Both the position numbers and the translations under genes were made by a program. A stretch of 64,000 nucleotides of DNA from Peptococcaceae bacterium (GTDB lineage Bacteria > Bacillota > Dehalobacteriia > UBA4068 > UBA4997), in contig JAAWKH010000008.1 in NCBI GenBank assembly GCA_022797295.1, positions 1 to 64,000 of the forward strand. Direction: 5' to 3'. Positions 50,701 through 59,977 of the stretch are shown here, one piece after another. The stretch's first letter is position 1. Each line of letters starts with the position of its first letter. The notes beneath the pieces are model-generated. The model was given only the letters and a program-made list of their open reading frames with translations, had not been told where the DNA came from and searched no databases.

Positions 50701-50729
50701 TTGCAATGCTGGCAAAGTTTGTATATAAT
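50701..50729 (+). promoter_or_regulatory. Promoter of the hydrolase-murF-ddl operon
   Basis: TTGCAA (50701-50706), 17-bp spacer, TATAAT (50724-50729), directly after the preceding terminator. The first start codon is 55 bp further. Confidence 0.7.
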
Positions 50730-50783
50730 AGTATAGATTTAACTGCAAAATTCATATAAGTAGAAAGTGAGCAGGCTGAAAAG

Positions 50784-51581
50784 ATGAGCACAGTTGGCAA
50801 ATATATTTATGCGGCGGAGGGCCGGGAGCAGCCGCTTTATTATCTGGAGGGTGGCAGCGGCTGGCCGGTTTTGCTGCTGCACGGCTGGGGTTGCTCCAGC
50901 GAGACAATGCAGCCGGTGTTTCGGCATTTGGAGGCGGATTTTCACGTTTACAATTTTGACCTGCCCGGCTTTGGTCTTAGCCCTGAGCCGCCAGCCGCCT
51001 GGGACACTGCGGCTTACGCGGCCTTGTTGGCGGAGTTCATCCAAAAAAATTGTGCGCAGCCGCCGGTGCTGGTGGCCCATTCCTTTGGCGGACGGCTGAG
51101 CCTGCGCCTGGCGGCTCAGGGAGTGCCGCACAAGATGATATTAACCGGTTGTGCGGGGTTAAAAGCCCACCGTGGCCTGGATTACTACGCCAAGGTTTAC
51201 AGCTACAAGGCGGCCAAAAAGCTGTTGTCGTTGCCGGGCCTGCGCGGTCAGCGGGAGGAGCTTTTGAATAAAGCCAAGGCTAAAAGTGGTTCGGCTGATT
51301 ATCGTCAGGCCTCGGAGGTTATGCGGGCGGTGTTTGTGAAAACGGTGAATGAGGACCAAACGCCCAACCTGTCGCAGGTGCAAGCGCCCACCATTCTTTT
51401 TTGGGGCGGGCAGGATACCGCCACGCCTCTTTCCGATGGACGGCTGATGGAGGCTAAAATGCGGGACGCCGCCCTGATTGTGAAGCCGGACGGCAGCCAT
51501 TTTGCCTTTTTGGAGTTTCTGCCGGAGTTTTTGGCGATTATTGACAGTTTCCTGAAGCCGGAAAAGGCGGCGGGCTGCTGA
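50784..51581 (+). CDS. Alpha/beta-hydrolase
   Basis: A 265-aa alpha/beta-hydrolase. The oxyanion motif is LLLHGWGCSSETMQP, the nucleophile Ser is in VAHSFGGRLSLRL, the acid is probably Asp in FWGGQDTATPL and the His in DGSHFAFLE. No signal peptide. Substrate cannot be predicted. It leads an operon with MurF and Ddl (31 bp to murF), an arrangement seen in several Firmicutes, which hints at a cell-wall-related role but does not prove one. Confidence 0.8.
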   Translation: MSTVGKYIYAAEGREQPLYYLEGGSGWPVLLLHGWGCSSETMQPVFRHLEADFHVYNFDLPGFGLSPEPPAAWDTAAYAALLAEFIQKNCAQPPVLVAHSFGGRLSLRLAAQGVPHKMILTGCAGLKAHRGLDYYAKVYSYKAAKKLLSLPGLRGQREELLNKAKAKSGSADYRQASEVMRAVFVKTVNEDQTPNLSQVQAPTILFWGGQDTATPLSDGRLMEAKMRDAALIVKPDGSHFAFLEFLPEFLAIIDSFLKPEKAAGC

Positions 51582-51612
51582 ATAAAGTGTGTAATGAGGA
51601 GGATAAGCCTCA

Positions 51613-53271
51613 ATGGATTTTTTAGCAAATTTATTTTCACTGAACAATTATGAGCTGATTTTTATTGGTTCGCTTTTAAGCTGGCTGCTGTGGCTGGTTT
51701 ACGCCGCCCGCCGGTTGGCCTATTATCTGCAAATGGCCCAGCAGACCAGCTATCGCCCGGAGCGATATTGGCGTTGGCTGCGGCCAAAACTGGCCGGCGA
51801 GTTTTTCTGGGGGGATTCGGTGGCGGTTCTGCTGCTGATTCCCGCCCTCTTGATAGCGACCGGACATTTTTTTATGCCAACAAAGGATTGGCAGGTTTGG
51901 CTGCTGATTGCTCTGCCGCCGCTGGCGGCCCTGCTGCCGCTTTTGCTGTGGCGGCGGCCGCAGGTGAAAAAGCCTCTGGTTTGGACGGCGCGGGCCAAGC
52001 GGCTTTACGCCACGGCTCTGCTGCTGTGGGCGTTGCTGCTGGCGGTGCAGCCCCTCTGCTGCTGGCGGGTGGATGTGGAGTGCTACTGGGTGCCTTTTTC
52101 CGCTGTGCTTTCCGGCTTTTTGCCGCTGGCAATGCAGCTGGCCGTGGCTCTGCGCCAGCCCTTTGAGGAGGCGCGCAATCGCCGCTTTGTGCAGGAGGCT
52201 GCCAAAATTATTGCCGATTCGCCAAACCTGTTGCGCATTGGCATAACCGGCAGCTATGGTAAAACCAGCAGCAAAATGTTGTTGGGCCGGGTGCTGGCGG
52301 AAAGTAAATATACGCTGGTGACGCCGGACAGCTACAACACGCCGTTGGGTGTTACTCTGACTATTCGTCAGCAGTTAAAGCCCATTCATCAGGTTTTTGT
52401 GGCGGAGATGGGGGCCCGGCAAAAGGGTGATATTAAGGAACTGTGCGATTTGGTGCAGCCGGAAATTGGTATTGTTACCGCCGTTGGCCCGCAGCATTTG
52501 GAAACCTTTGGCAGTCTGGAAAACGTGGCCGCCACTAAGTTTGAGCTGATTGACAGCCTGCCGCCTTACGGGCTGGCGGTTTTGAATATAGATGACCCGA
52601 TTATTGCCGAGCGGGCTAAAAGCTTGCAGGTTGCTTGCCGAACTTACGCTTTGGAGCAGCCGGGGGCGGATTATACAGCCACGGACGTTAGTTTTTCTCC
52701 ACAGGGTATGCGTTTTGTGTTGCATACGGCGGAGGGTGGCAGTCAGCCAATTCATACCAAATTGCTGGGCCGGCATAATATTTACAATATTCTGGCGGCG
52801 GCAGCCGTGGGCGAGTATCTGGGCCTTGGGCTGGCGGAGATTGCCCGGGCGGTGGCGCAAACGCCGCCGGTGGAGCATCGTTTGGTGTTGAAAGCGGCCG
52901 GCGGCTTCACGATTATTGACGACGCTTTTAATTCCAATCCGCAGGGCAGCAAGGCGGCAGTGGATGTGCTGGCCGCGATGCCTGGCGGCCGTAAGATGAT
53001 TATTACGCCTGGTATGGTGGAGCTTGGTAGCGAGCAGGAGCGTTTGAACCGTGAGTTTGCCGCTTATTGTGCGGAAAAGTTGGATTATGTGCTGATTGTG
53101 GGGCAAAAGCAGAGCGGGCCGCTGTTGGCAGGCCTGCGCGAGGCTGGTCTTTCGCCGGAGCGTTGGCGGGTGGCGGCTGATTTGGCCGAGGCCAGCGCCT
53201 TTATGCGCGGTTGGGTGCAGCCAGGCGATTATGTTTTGTTTGAGAACGATTTGCCGGATAGTTATTTATAA
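51613..53271 (+). CDS. murF: MurF-type Mur ligase with N-terminal membrane domain
   Basis: A 552-aa Mur ligase, predicted to add D-Ala-D-Ala to UDP-MurNAc-tripeptide. Unlike soluble MurF of ~450 aa, it starts with about 180 residues containing roughly four membrane helices (for example IGSLLSWLLWLVYAARRL). The ligase core follows: ITGSYGKTSSKM (ATP loop), VAEMGARQKGDIKELC, GPQHLETFGS, LLGRHNIYNILAAAA and DDAFNSNPQGSKAAVDVL. The next gene encodes the D-Ala-D-Ala ligase that makes its substrate, 30 bp away. AGGAGGATAAG precedes the ATG. Confidence 0.85.
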   Translation: MDFLANLFSLNNYELIFIGSLLSWLLWLVYAARRLAYYLQMAQQTSYRPERYWRWLRPKLAGEFFWGDSVAVLLLIPALLIATGHFFMPTKDWQVWLLIALPPLAALLPLLLWRRPQVKKPLVWTARAKRLYATALLLWALLLAVQPLCCWRVDVECYWVPFSAVLSGFLPLAMQLAVALRQPFEEARNRRFVQEAAKIIADSPNLLRIGITGSYGKTSSKMLLGRVLAESKYTLVTPDSYNTPLGVTLTIRQQLKPIHQVFVAEMGARQKGDIKELCDLVQPEIGIVTAVGPQHLETFGSLENVAATKFELIDSLPPYGLAVLNIDDPIIAERAKSLQVACRTYALEQPGADYTATDVSFSPQGMRFVLHTAEGGSQPIHTKLLGRHNIYNILAAAAVGEYLGLGLAEIARAVAQTPPVEHRLVLKAAGGFTIIDDAFNSNPQGSKAAVDVLAAMPGGRKMIITPGMVELGSEQERLNREFAAYCAEKLDYVLIVGQKQSGPLLAGLREAGLSPERWRVAADLAEASAFMRGWVQPGDYVLFENDLPDSYL

Positions 53272-53301
53272 AAAGGAAAGACTACGGAAGGAGCGGATAC
53301 A

Positions 53302-54582
53302 ATGCAGAAAATCCGTTTGGGTGTGTTTTTTGGCGGCCCCTCGGTGGAGCATGAGATTGCGGTAATCTCGGCCGCGCAAGCAATGGCGGCGGCCGACCCA
53401 GCCAAATATGAGCTGGTGCCGGTTTACATCAGCAAGGACGGACTGTGGTACACCGGGCCACAGCTTTTGGATATGAAAAATTACGCTGATTTGCCCAAAT
53501 TGCTGAGCCAGTGCCAGCAGGTGCATATGCTGGCCGACCGAGGAGCGCACAAGCTGGTGGCCAAGGGGCGTGGGCTTTTTGCTAAAACGCAGGAGCTGCC
53601 ATTGGATGTGGTGTTGCCGGTTATGCATGGCGCGCACGGCGAGGATGGCTGTTTGCAAGGCTTTTTGGAGCTGCTGAATATTCCTTATGCCGGGCCTGGC
53701 GTTCTGGCGGCGGCTGTGGGAATGGATAAAATTATGATGAAAAACGTGTTGGCGGCTAATCAGTTGCCGGTGCTGCCCGGCCTTTGGTTTACGGCGGACG
53801 AATGGTTTGCCGAGCGTGAGGCCAAACTGCAACAGGTGGAGGAGCAGTTGGGCTGGCCGGTTATTGTGAAGCCGGCTAATTTGGGCAGCAGCGTTGGTAT
53901 CAGCCGGGCGGATAACCCGGAGGAGCTGGCGGCTGCTTTGGACGAGGCGGCCAACTTCAGCGGACGTTTGCTGTTGGAGCCTTGTCTGACGGATTATCGG
54001 GAGATTAATTGCTCTGTGTTGGGCTATGGGCCAAAAATTCGGGCTAGCGTGTGTGAGGAGCCGCTGACCAGCAATGATTTTTTGACTTATCAGGATAAAT
54101 ATTTAGGTGGCTCCGGTGGAGCTAAAGGCGGCAAAATGGGCGCAAAGAGCGGCGTTAAGGCTGGGGTTGGCCCTAAAGCCGGTTCTCAAACCGGTGCTGG
54201 GATGAGCAGCGCGCAACGCCGGGTGCCGGCTGATTTGCCGTCGGAGCAGGCGGCGGAAATTCAAAGCTTGGCCAGCCGGGCTTTTACTGCGCTGGACGGC
54301 TGCGGCGTGGCCCGTGTGGATCTGCTTTTGGATAAAACCAGCGGCCACAGCTATATTAATGAGGTGAACACAATTCCTGGTTCGCTTTCCTTTTATTTGT
54401 GGCAGGCCAGCGGGCTTGATTTTACCGCCCTGATTGACGAGCTGGTGGAATCCGCCCTGTGGCGGCAGCGTAGTAAGGCCAAACTGACTTACTCTTATGA
54501 TACGAATATTTTGGCCGGTCTGGCCGCAAGCGCTAATGGGCCAGTGGGAACCAAAGCCGGCGCCAAGAGCGGCCTGAAATAA
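53302..54582 (+). CDS. ddl: D-alanine-D-alanine ligase with low-complexity insertion and tail
   Basis: An ATP-grasp ligase that joins two D-Ala residues for peptidoglycan. Core motifs: GVFFGGPSVEHEIAVISA, VLPVMHGAHGEDGCLQGFLELL, PGVLAAAVGMDK, VKPANLGSSVGISRA, ARVDLLLD and YINEVNTIPG. At 426 aa it is about 60-70 residues longer than most. A Gly/Lys/Ala-rich stretch (about residues 269-303, GAKSGVKAGVGPKAG) interrupts the loop after TYQDKYLGG, and the C-terminus ends in a similar GTKAGAKSGLK. Such loops occur near the active-site lid; effect unknown. It directly follows murF. Confidence 0.9.
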   Translation: MQKIRLGVFFGGPSVEHEIAVISAAQAMAAADPAKYELVPVYISKDGLWYTGPQLLDMKNYADLPKLLSQCQQVHMLADRGAHKLVAKGRGLFAKTQELPLDVVLPVMHGAHGEDGCLQGFLELLNIPYAGPGVLAAAVGMDKIMMKNVLAANQLPVLPGLWFTADEWFAEREAKLQQVEEQLGWPVIVKPANLGSSVGISRADNPEELAAALDEAANFSGRLLLEPCLTDYREINCSVLGYGPKIRASVCEEPLTSNDFLTYQDKYLGGSGGAKGGKMGAKSGVKAGVGPKAGSQTGAGMSSAQRRVPADLPSEQAAEIQSLASRAFTALDGCGVARVDLLLDKTSGHSYINEVNTIPGSLSFYLWQASGLDFTALIDELVESALWRQRSKAKLTYSYDTNILAGLAASANGPVGTKAGAKSGLK

Positions 54583-54603
54583 AACCAAAGGAGGCGATGT
54601 GGT

Positions 54604-55731
54604 TTGGGCATTGCGCATTTGCTGGCTTTACACAGTCTGCCGGAAATTGGTAATGTGCGGCTGACTGCCTTGCTGGATTACTTTGGTGACGCTGAGGCGG
54701 CCTGGCAAAATCCGCAGGAGTGGGCGCAGGCTTTGCCACGGCAATTTTCCAAGGCGGCTTTGGCTCAGCTGCGGCAGGATATGCAAAAGCTGGAGCCCTG
54801 GGAGGTTTATGAACGTTTTTTGCTGACGGGCGCTAAGTTGGTGACGCTGCCGGAGCCGCATTATCCGCAACAGCTGGCTCAGATTGACGACCCACCTTAT
54901 CTGTTGTTTTATAAAGGGCAGTTGCCCCAGCCGTTGGATTTGGCTATTGCTATTATTGGCTCTCGTCGGGCGACTTCCTATGGCCGGGAGGCTGCGGGCT
55001 TTTTGGCCGGAGGTTTGGCGCAGGCGGGCGTTTGGGTGATTGCTGGCCTGGCCAGAGGCATTGACACCGCGGCTCATCAAGCAGCCCTGCAAGCTGGTGG
55101 CAAAACCCTTGGCGTGCTGGGTTGTGGTATTGATGTGATTTATCCGCGGGAGAACCGCCTGCTTTTTCAGCAGATGGCGGAAAAGGGTTGTATTCTCACA
55201 GAGTATCCGTTGGGTATGCAGCCGTTGGCCAAAAATTTTCCTATTCGTAACCGGATAATCAGCGGCCTGAGCCAGGGCGTGATTGTGGTGGAGGCCGGGC
55301 TGAAAAGCGGCACGCAAATTACGGTGGATTACGCCTTAAACCAAGGCCGCAGTATTTATGCGGTTCCGGGCAGTATTTTCAGCCCGTTTAGCCAAGGCAC
55401 GTTTAGTTTGTTGAAAAATGTTGGCGTAAAGCCGGTGGCCACGCCGGAGGATGTGCTGGATGATTTGCGGCCGGTTCATCGCCAGCCGCCGCCCAGCGTG
55501 CAGCCGCAGCTGTTTGGCGGGCAGCCGGAAGCGCCGCCGCCCGGTTTGGATGAGCTGGAGCAGCGGATTTGGCAGGCGTTGGCTGGAGAAAAACGTCATT
55601 TTAATGATTTGGCGGCTGAGTTGGCCGTAAGCGCCAGCGAACTTAGCGCCAAGCTGACGATGTGTGAATTAAAGGGTCTGGTGAAAAGGGCGGACGGGCA
55701 ATATTTCAGCCGCCGGACAACTGGGCTTTAA
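54604..55731 (+). CDS. dprA: DNA-processing protein DprA
   Basis: DprA loads RecA onto incoming single-stranded DNA in natural transformation. The 375-aa protein has an N-terminal SAM-like part, a Rossmann fold with IIGSRRATSYGREAAGFLAGGLAQ, GLARGIDTAAHQAAL, GVLGCGIDVIYPREN and RNRIISGLSQGVIVVEA, then a C-terminal winged-helix domain (about 315-375). The start is TTG at 54604 after AGGAGG. Its ddl neighbour is 21 bp upstream and topA follows, a frequent dprA-topA order. Confidence 0.93.
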   Translation: MGIAHLLALHSLPEIGNVRLTALLDYFGDAEAAWQNPQEWAQALPRQFSKAALAQLRQDMQKLEPWEVYERFLLTGAKLVTLPEPHYPQQLAQIDDPPYLLFYKGQLPQPLDLAIAIIGSRRATSYGREAAGFLAGGLAQAGVWVIAGLARGIDTAAHQAALQAGGKTLGVLGCGIDVIYPRENRLLFQQMAEKGCILTEYPLGMQPLAKNFPIRNRIISGLSQGVIVVEAGLKSGTQITVDYALNQGRSIYAVPGSIFSPFSQGTFSLLKNVGVKPVATPEDVLDDLRPVHRQPPPSVQPQLFGGQPEAPPPGLDELEQRIWQALAGEKRHFNDLAAELAVSASELSAKLTMCELKGLVKRADGQYFSRRTTGL

Positions 55732-55775
55732 GATATAATTTAGTATAAAAATAATTTGAGGTGCAAATTTTTATT

Positions 55776-57938
55776 ATGGGAAAAACACTGATTGTTGTTG
55801 AATCACCAACCAAGGCCAAAACCATTGGCAAATATTTGGGCTCCAACTATGTGGTGCTTTCTTCAATGGGGCACGTGCGGGATTTGCCCAAAAGCACGCT
55901 GGGCGTGGATGTGGAAAATGAGTTTGAACCGCATTATATTACCATTCGCGGCAAGGGAGCGATTTTGAAAAGCTTGCGCACGGAGGCCAAACGGGCCGAC
56001 CGCGTGCTGCTGGCAAGCGACCCGGACCGTGAAGGGGAGATGATTGCCTATCATCTCAAGGGTTATCTGGACAATGTGGATGAAAAGTGCCGGGTGGAGT
56101 TTCATGAGATTACCAAGGAAACGGTAAAAAAGGCGGTGAAAACGCCGCGCGGGTTGGATATGGACCGTATTTACGCCCAGCAGGCCCGCCGGGTTTTGGA
56201 TCGTCTGGTGGGTTACAAGCTTTCGCCGCTGTTGTGGGCCAAGGTTAAAAAAGGCCTTTCCGCCGGACGTGTGCAATCGGTGGCGGTGCGAATGATTTGC
56301 GACCGCGAAGCGGAGATTAACGCCTTTGTGCCGGAGGAATACTGGACTTTGCATGCCACTTTGCAAACGGAAAGCGGCCTGATGGAAACACAGCTGGCCC
56401 GGATTGACGGCAAAACAGCCCAAGTGCACAATCAGCAGGAGATGGACGAAATTTTGGCGGCCATCAAGGGGCAGGCTTATCAGGTGGAAAAAATCAGCCA
56501 AAGGGAGCGCAAACGCAACCCAGTGGCTCCTTTTACCACCAGCAGCATGCAGCAGGAAGCTTATCGCAAGCACGGCTTGCTGACTAAAAAGACTATGCAG
56601 CTGGCCCAGCAGCTTTTTGAGGGTATCAGCATTGGCAAGCAGGGCGTGGTGGGTTTGATAACCTATATGCGTACCGATTCCACCCGCATTGCGCCAGATG
56701 TGCAAAAGCAGGCCCGCGAGTTCATTGCCGAGCAGTACGGGCCGGAATATATCCCGGCGGAGCCGCGCGTTTATCAGAGCAAAGGCAAAATTCAAGACGC
56801 GCACGAGGCCATTCGCCCCACTGACGTTACCCGGCGGCCGGCCGAGGTTCGGCAATATTTGACTCCGCAGCAGTTTAAGCTTTACAAGCTAATCTGGGAG
56901 CGTTTTGTGGCCAGCCAGATGTCATCGGCAGTTATCGACACCACCACGGTGGATTTGTTGAACGGCCGCTACACTTTCCGAGCCAGCGGTTCGGTAATTC
57001 GCTTTCCTGGTTTTATGCAGCTTTATATTGAGGGTCAGGACAATGAGGATGAAAAAGAGGATTTGGGTTTGTTGCCGGCTTTGCAGCAGGGCCAAAGCCT
57101 GCAAGCGGAAAAGCTAGACCCCAAACAGCATTTCACCGCGCCGCCGCCGCGCTACACGGAGGCTATGCTGGTGAAAACGCTGGAGGAAAAGGGCGTGGGC
57201 CGGCCCAGCACCTATGCGCCGATTGTGGATACCATCATCGGCCGCGGCTATGTGGTGCGCGAGGATAAGCATTTTTATTCCACGGAGCTTGGTATGGTGG
57301 TTGTAAATATGCTGAAAGAGGGCTTTCCAGATATTATTGATATTGATTTCACCGCTGGCCTGGAGGCGCATTTGGACGAGGTTGAGGAGGGCAAACGCAA
57401 CTGGCGACAAATTGTTGATGAGTTTTACAAACCCTTTGCCGAGGAATTGGCCAAAGCTGAGGAGGAGCTGGAAAAGGTGGATTTGGCTCCAGAATATAGC
57501 GGCGATGATTGTGAGCTTTGCGGCAAGCCAATGGTTTACAAGCTGGGGCGTTACGGCAAGTTTTTGGCCTGTTCCGGCTTCCCGGATTGCCGCAACACCA
57601 AAGCTATTGTGATTAGCGCTGGGGTGAAATGCTTGGCCTGCGGCGGGGAAATTATCCAGCGCAAAAGCCGGGGCGGCCGTGTGTTTTACGGTTGCAGCAA
57701 TTACCCGGAATGTAAATATGTTTCCTGGGAAAAGCCGATTGAGGAGGCTTGCCCGGAGTGTGGAGTTCAGCTGGCGGAGCGCAAACTGAACTCTGGCCAG
57801 GTTTTGCGGGTGTGCCCCAATGCGGAATGCCCCAGCAACGCCAACAAAAAGAAGCGCAAAAAGGCCAGCGCCGACGCTACTATGCAAAAAGCGGCTCAGC
57901 AGGCAGCCAAAAAGATTAAAAAGGAAACTGAGAATTAA
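55776..57938 (+). CDS. topA: DNA topoisomerase I
   Basis: A type IA topoisomerase that relaxes negative supercoils. The 720-aa protein has the TOPRIM domain (MGKTLIVVESPTKAKTIGKYLG, ASDPDREGEMIAYHL), the active-site Tyr in GLITYMRTDSTRI and three C-terminal zinc ribbons (CELCGKPMVYKLGRYGKFLACSGFPDC; CLACGGEI...CSNYPEC; CPECGVQL...CPNAEC), with a Lys-rich end. The start at ATG 55776 fits the family; GAGGTG is 12 nt upstream and a GTG at 55761 lies within it. trmFO begins 3 bp after the stop. Confidence 0.96.
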   Translation: MGKTLIVVESPTKAKTIGKYLGSNYVVLSSMGHVRDLPKSTLGVDVENEFEPHYITIRGKGAILKSLRTEAKRADRVLLASDPDREGEMIAYHLKGYLDNVDEKCRVEFHEITKETVKKAVKTPRGLDMDRIYAQQARRVLDRLVGYKLSPLLWAKVKKGLSAGRVQSVAVRMICDREAEINAFVPEEYWTLHATLQTESGLMETQLARIDGKTAQVHNQQEMDEILAAIKGQAYQVEKISQRERKRNPVAPFTTSSMQQEAYRKHGLLTKKTMQLAQQLFEGISIGKQGVVGLITYMRTDSTRIAPDVQKQAREFIAEQYGPEYIPAEPRVYQSKGKIQDAHEAIRPTDVTRRPAEVRQYLTPQQFKLYKLIWERFVASQMSSAVIDTTTVDLLNGRYTFRASGSVIRFPGFMQLYIEGQDNEDEKEDLGLLPALQQGQSLQAEKLDPKQHFTAPPPRYTEAMLVKTLEEKGVGRPSTYAPIVDTIIGRGYVVREDKHFYSTELGMVVVNMLKEGFPDIIDIDFTAGLEAHLDEVEEGKRNWRQIVDEFYKPFAEELAKAEEELEKVDLAPEYSGDDCELCGKPMVYKLGRYGKFLACSGFPDCRNTKAIVISAGVKCLACGGEIIQRKSRGGRVFYGCSNYPECKYVSWEKPIEEACPECGVQLAERKLNSGQVLRVCPNAECPSNANKKKRKKASADATMQKAAQQAAKKIKKETEN

Positions 57939-57941
57939 TAT

Positions 57942-59309
57942 ATGAAGAAAATTAAAATTATTGGCGCAGGCTTGGCCGGAGCAGAGGCCGCTTGGCAGGC
58001 CGCCGCAGCCGGTTGCCAGGTGGAGCTTTGGGAGATGCGCCCGGCCCGGCGTTCGCCTGCCCACAGCACGGATTATTTTGCGGAGCTGGTTTGCAGCAAT
58101 TCACTGAGGGCGGCTGGGTTGACCAACGCCGTTGGCTTGCTGAAAGAGGAAATGCGCCGCCAAAACTCGCTGATTATGGCCTGTGCCGATTTGTGTCGGG
58201 TGCCGGCTGGCGGCGCTTTGGCGGTGGACCGGGAAAGGTTTGGCCAAATGGTGACGGAGCGGATTTTGGCTCAGCCAAATATTACGCTGCATTACGCTGA
58301 GGTGCAAAGCCTGGACGATTTGCTGGACGGAGAAAGTTTGGTTATTGTGGCGGCCGGGCCTCTGCTGGACGGCGCTTTGGCCGAGGATTTGCGGCAGCGG
58401 TTGAGCGTGGACGAAACTGCGGGCGAGTATTTGCATTTTCATGATGCGGTGGCTCCGATTGTGGACGGCGGCACTATTGATATGAGCAAGGTTTATTGGG
58501 CTTCGCGCTATGGCAAGAACGGTGATTTTCAACCGGAAGATAAGCCCGACCACGCCGGCGATTATCTAAACTGCCCAATGGACAAGCAGCAATATTTGCA
58601 TTTTTACCAGGAGCTGCTGGCCGCAGAGCGCGTGCCTTTGCATAATTTTGAGCAGGAAAAGGATTTTGAGGGCTGTATGCCGATTGAGAGCATGGCCCGC
58701 CGGGGAGAGGATACCATTCGTTTTGGTCCGCTGAAGCCGGTTGGTTTGGGCAATCCTTATGCCGAGGGCCGGGAGCCCTATGCGGTGGTGCAGCTGCGGC
58801 AGGACAATGCCGCCGCCACAATGTTTAATCTGGTTGGCTTTCAGACACGCCTGACCTGGCCGGAACAAAAGCGGGTTTTTCGGCTGATACCAGGCTTGGA
58901 GCAAGCGGAATTTTTGCGCTTTGGCGTGATGCACCGCAACAGCTTTATTAACTCACCTCAGCTGCTAACGCCGGCCCTGTGCCTGAAAGCAGACCAACGC
59001 ATTTACTTTGCCGGCCAGATTACCGGCGTGGAGGGCTACGTGGAAAGCGCGGCCTGCGGGCTGGCGGCCGGGCGCAACGCGGCCAGGGCAGCCCAGGGCT
59101 TGCCGCCGCTTGCCTGGAGCAGACAGACGGCCTTGGGCGGGCTTTTGGGCTGGCTGCAAACGCCGAATGCCAACTTTCAGCCGATGAACGTAACCTTTGG
59201 TTTGATTGAGCCTTTGGGTTACAAGGTGCGCGGCAAACAGAACAAAAACCAGCGGATTGCGGAGCGGGCCTTGGCGGTTCTTGATGAAATGCTGTCCGCG
59301 GAAGAGTAA
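57942..59309 (+). CDS. trmFO: tRNA m5U54 methyltransferase TrmFO (folate/FAD-dependent)
   Basis: TrmFO methylates U54 of tRNA with methylene-tetrahydrofolate and FADH2. The 455-aa protein shows the FAD-binding GAGLAGAEAAWQAA, FAELVCSNSLRA, GALAVDREFG-type DRERFGQMVTERI, and FEGCMPIESMARRGEDTIRFGPLKPVGL with the conserved Cys region. FAGQITGVEGYVESAACGLAAGRNAA near the end fits. It is translationally close to topA. The next gene has its own promoter 12 bp after the stop. Confidence 0.95.
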   Translation: MKKIKIIGAGLAGAEAAWQAAAAGCQVELWEMRPARRSPAHSTDYFAELVCSNSLRAAGLTNAVGLLKEEMRRQNSLIMACADLCRVPAGGALAVDRERFGQMVTERILAQPNITLHYAEVQSLDDLLDGESLVIVAAGPLLDGALAEDLRQRLSVDETAGEYLHFHDAVAPIVDGGTIDMSKVYWASRYGKNGDFQPEDKPDHAGDYLNCPMDKQQYLHFYQELLAAERVPLHNFEQEKDFEGCMPIESMARRGEDTIRFGPLKPVGLGNPYAEGREPYAVVQLRQDNAAATMFNLVGFQTRLTWPEQKRVFRLIPGLEQAEFLRFGVMHRNSFINSPQLLTPALCLKADQRIYFAGQITGVEGYVESAACGLAAGRNAARAAQGLPPLAWSRQTALGGLLGWLQTPNANFQPMNVTFGLIEPLGYKVRGKQNKNQRIAERALAVLDEMLSAEE

Positions 59310-59320
59310 GGGAAATTTGG

Positions 59321-59349
59321 TTGAATTTACATTCTGTTTATAGTATAAT
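59321..59349 (+). promoter_or_regulatory. Promoter of hslVU
   Basis: TTGAAT (59321-59326), 17-bp spacer, TATAAT (59344-59349). No obvious CIRCE or other heat-shock operator is visible in the 75-bp leader. Confidence 0.75.
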
Positions 59350-59424
59350 AGTATAATAATATATTAGATATAAATAGATAGTGTGGTTATAAATATTGAA
59401 AACGATTAAAAGGAGGTTTTGTGG

Positions 59425-59961
59425 ATGGTGGAAATTAAAGGCACCACGATATGCGGCGTTAAACGAGACGGCAAAGTGGCCATTGCCGGCGACGGCCAGG
59501 TGACGATGGGCCAAAGCATTGTGATGAAAAACACGGCCCGCAAGGTGCGCCGCCTGTATAAAAACCAGGTGGTGGTTGGCTTTGCCGGGGCAGTGGCCGA
59601 CGCTTTTACGCTTTGCGATAAATTTGAGGGTTATCTGGAGGAGTACCACGGCAATTTGCAGCGGGCGGCGGTTTCGCTGGCCAAGGAATGGCGCACTGAT
59701 AAAATGCTGCGCAATCTGGAAGCTTTGATGGTGGTGGCTTCCGGGCAGGATATGCTGATTCTTTCCGGCAACGGCGAGGTGATTGAGCCGGACGACGGCA
59801 TTGCCGCCATTGGCTCCGGCGGCGCTTATGCGCTGGCTGCGGCCAGGGCCTTGTTGGCTAACACGGAGCTTTCCGCTAAGGAGATTGCTTACAAGGCTAT
59901 TGATATTGCGTCGGATATTTGCGTTTTCACTAATAAGAATATTATTACGGAAGAGGCTTAA
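59425..59961 (+). CDS. hslV: ATP-dependent protease subunit HslV
   Basis: The proteolytic core of the HslVU (ClpQY) complex. The 178-aa protein contains the catalytic Thr region [25 protein letters not shown] and [19 protein letters not shown]. In HslV the mature enzyme begins at the active-site Thr; here it is preceded by MVEIKG, so the short leader would be removed. ATG 59425 follows AGGAGG by 9 nt. hslU lies 16 bp downstream. Confidence 0.95.
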   Translation: MVEIKGTTICGVKRDGKVAIAGDGQVTMGQSIVMKNTARKVRRLYKNQVVVGFAGAVADAFTLCDKFEGYLEEYHGNLQRAAVSLAKEWRTDKMLRNLEALMVVASGQDMLILSGNGEVIEPDDGIAAIGSGGAYALAAARALLANTELSAKEIAYKAIDIASDICVFTNKNIITEEA

Positions 59962-59977
59962 AAAAGGAGGCTATGTG

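Noticed and set aside
59783-59977. 65-residue N-terminal extension of HslU
   Set aside because: It overlaps hslV in another frame and is Arg/Leu-rich shadow sequence; the ATG at 59978 has AAAGGAGG and the family N-terminus.
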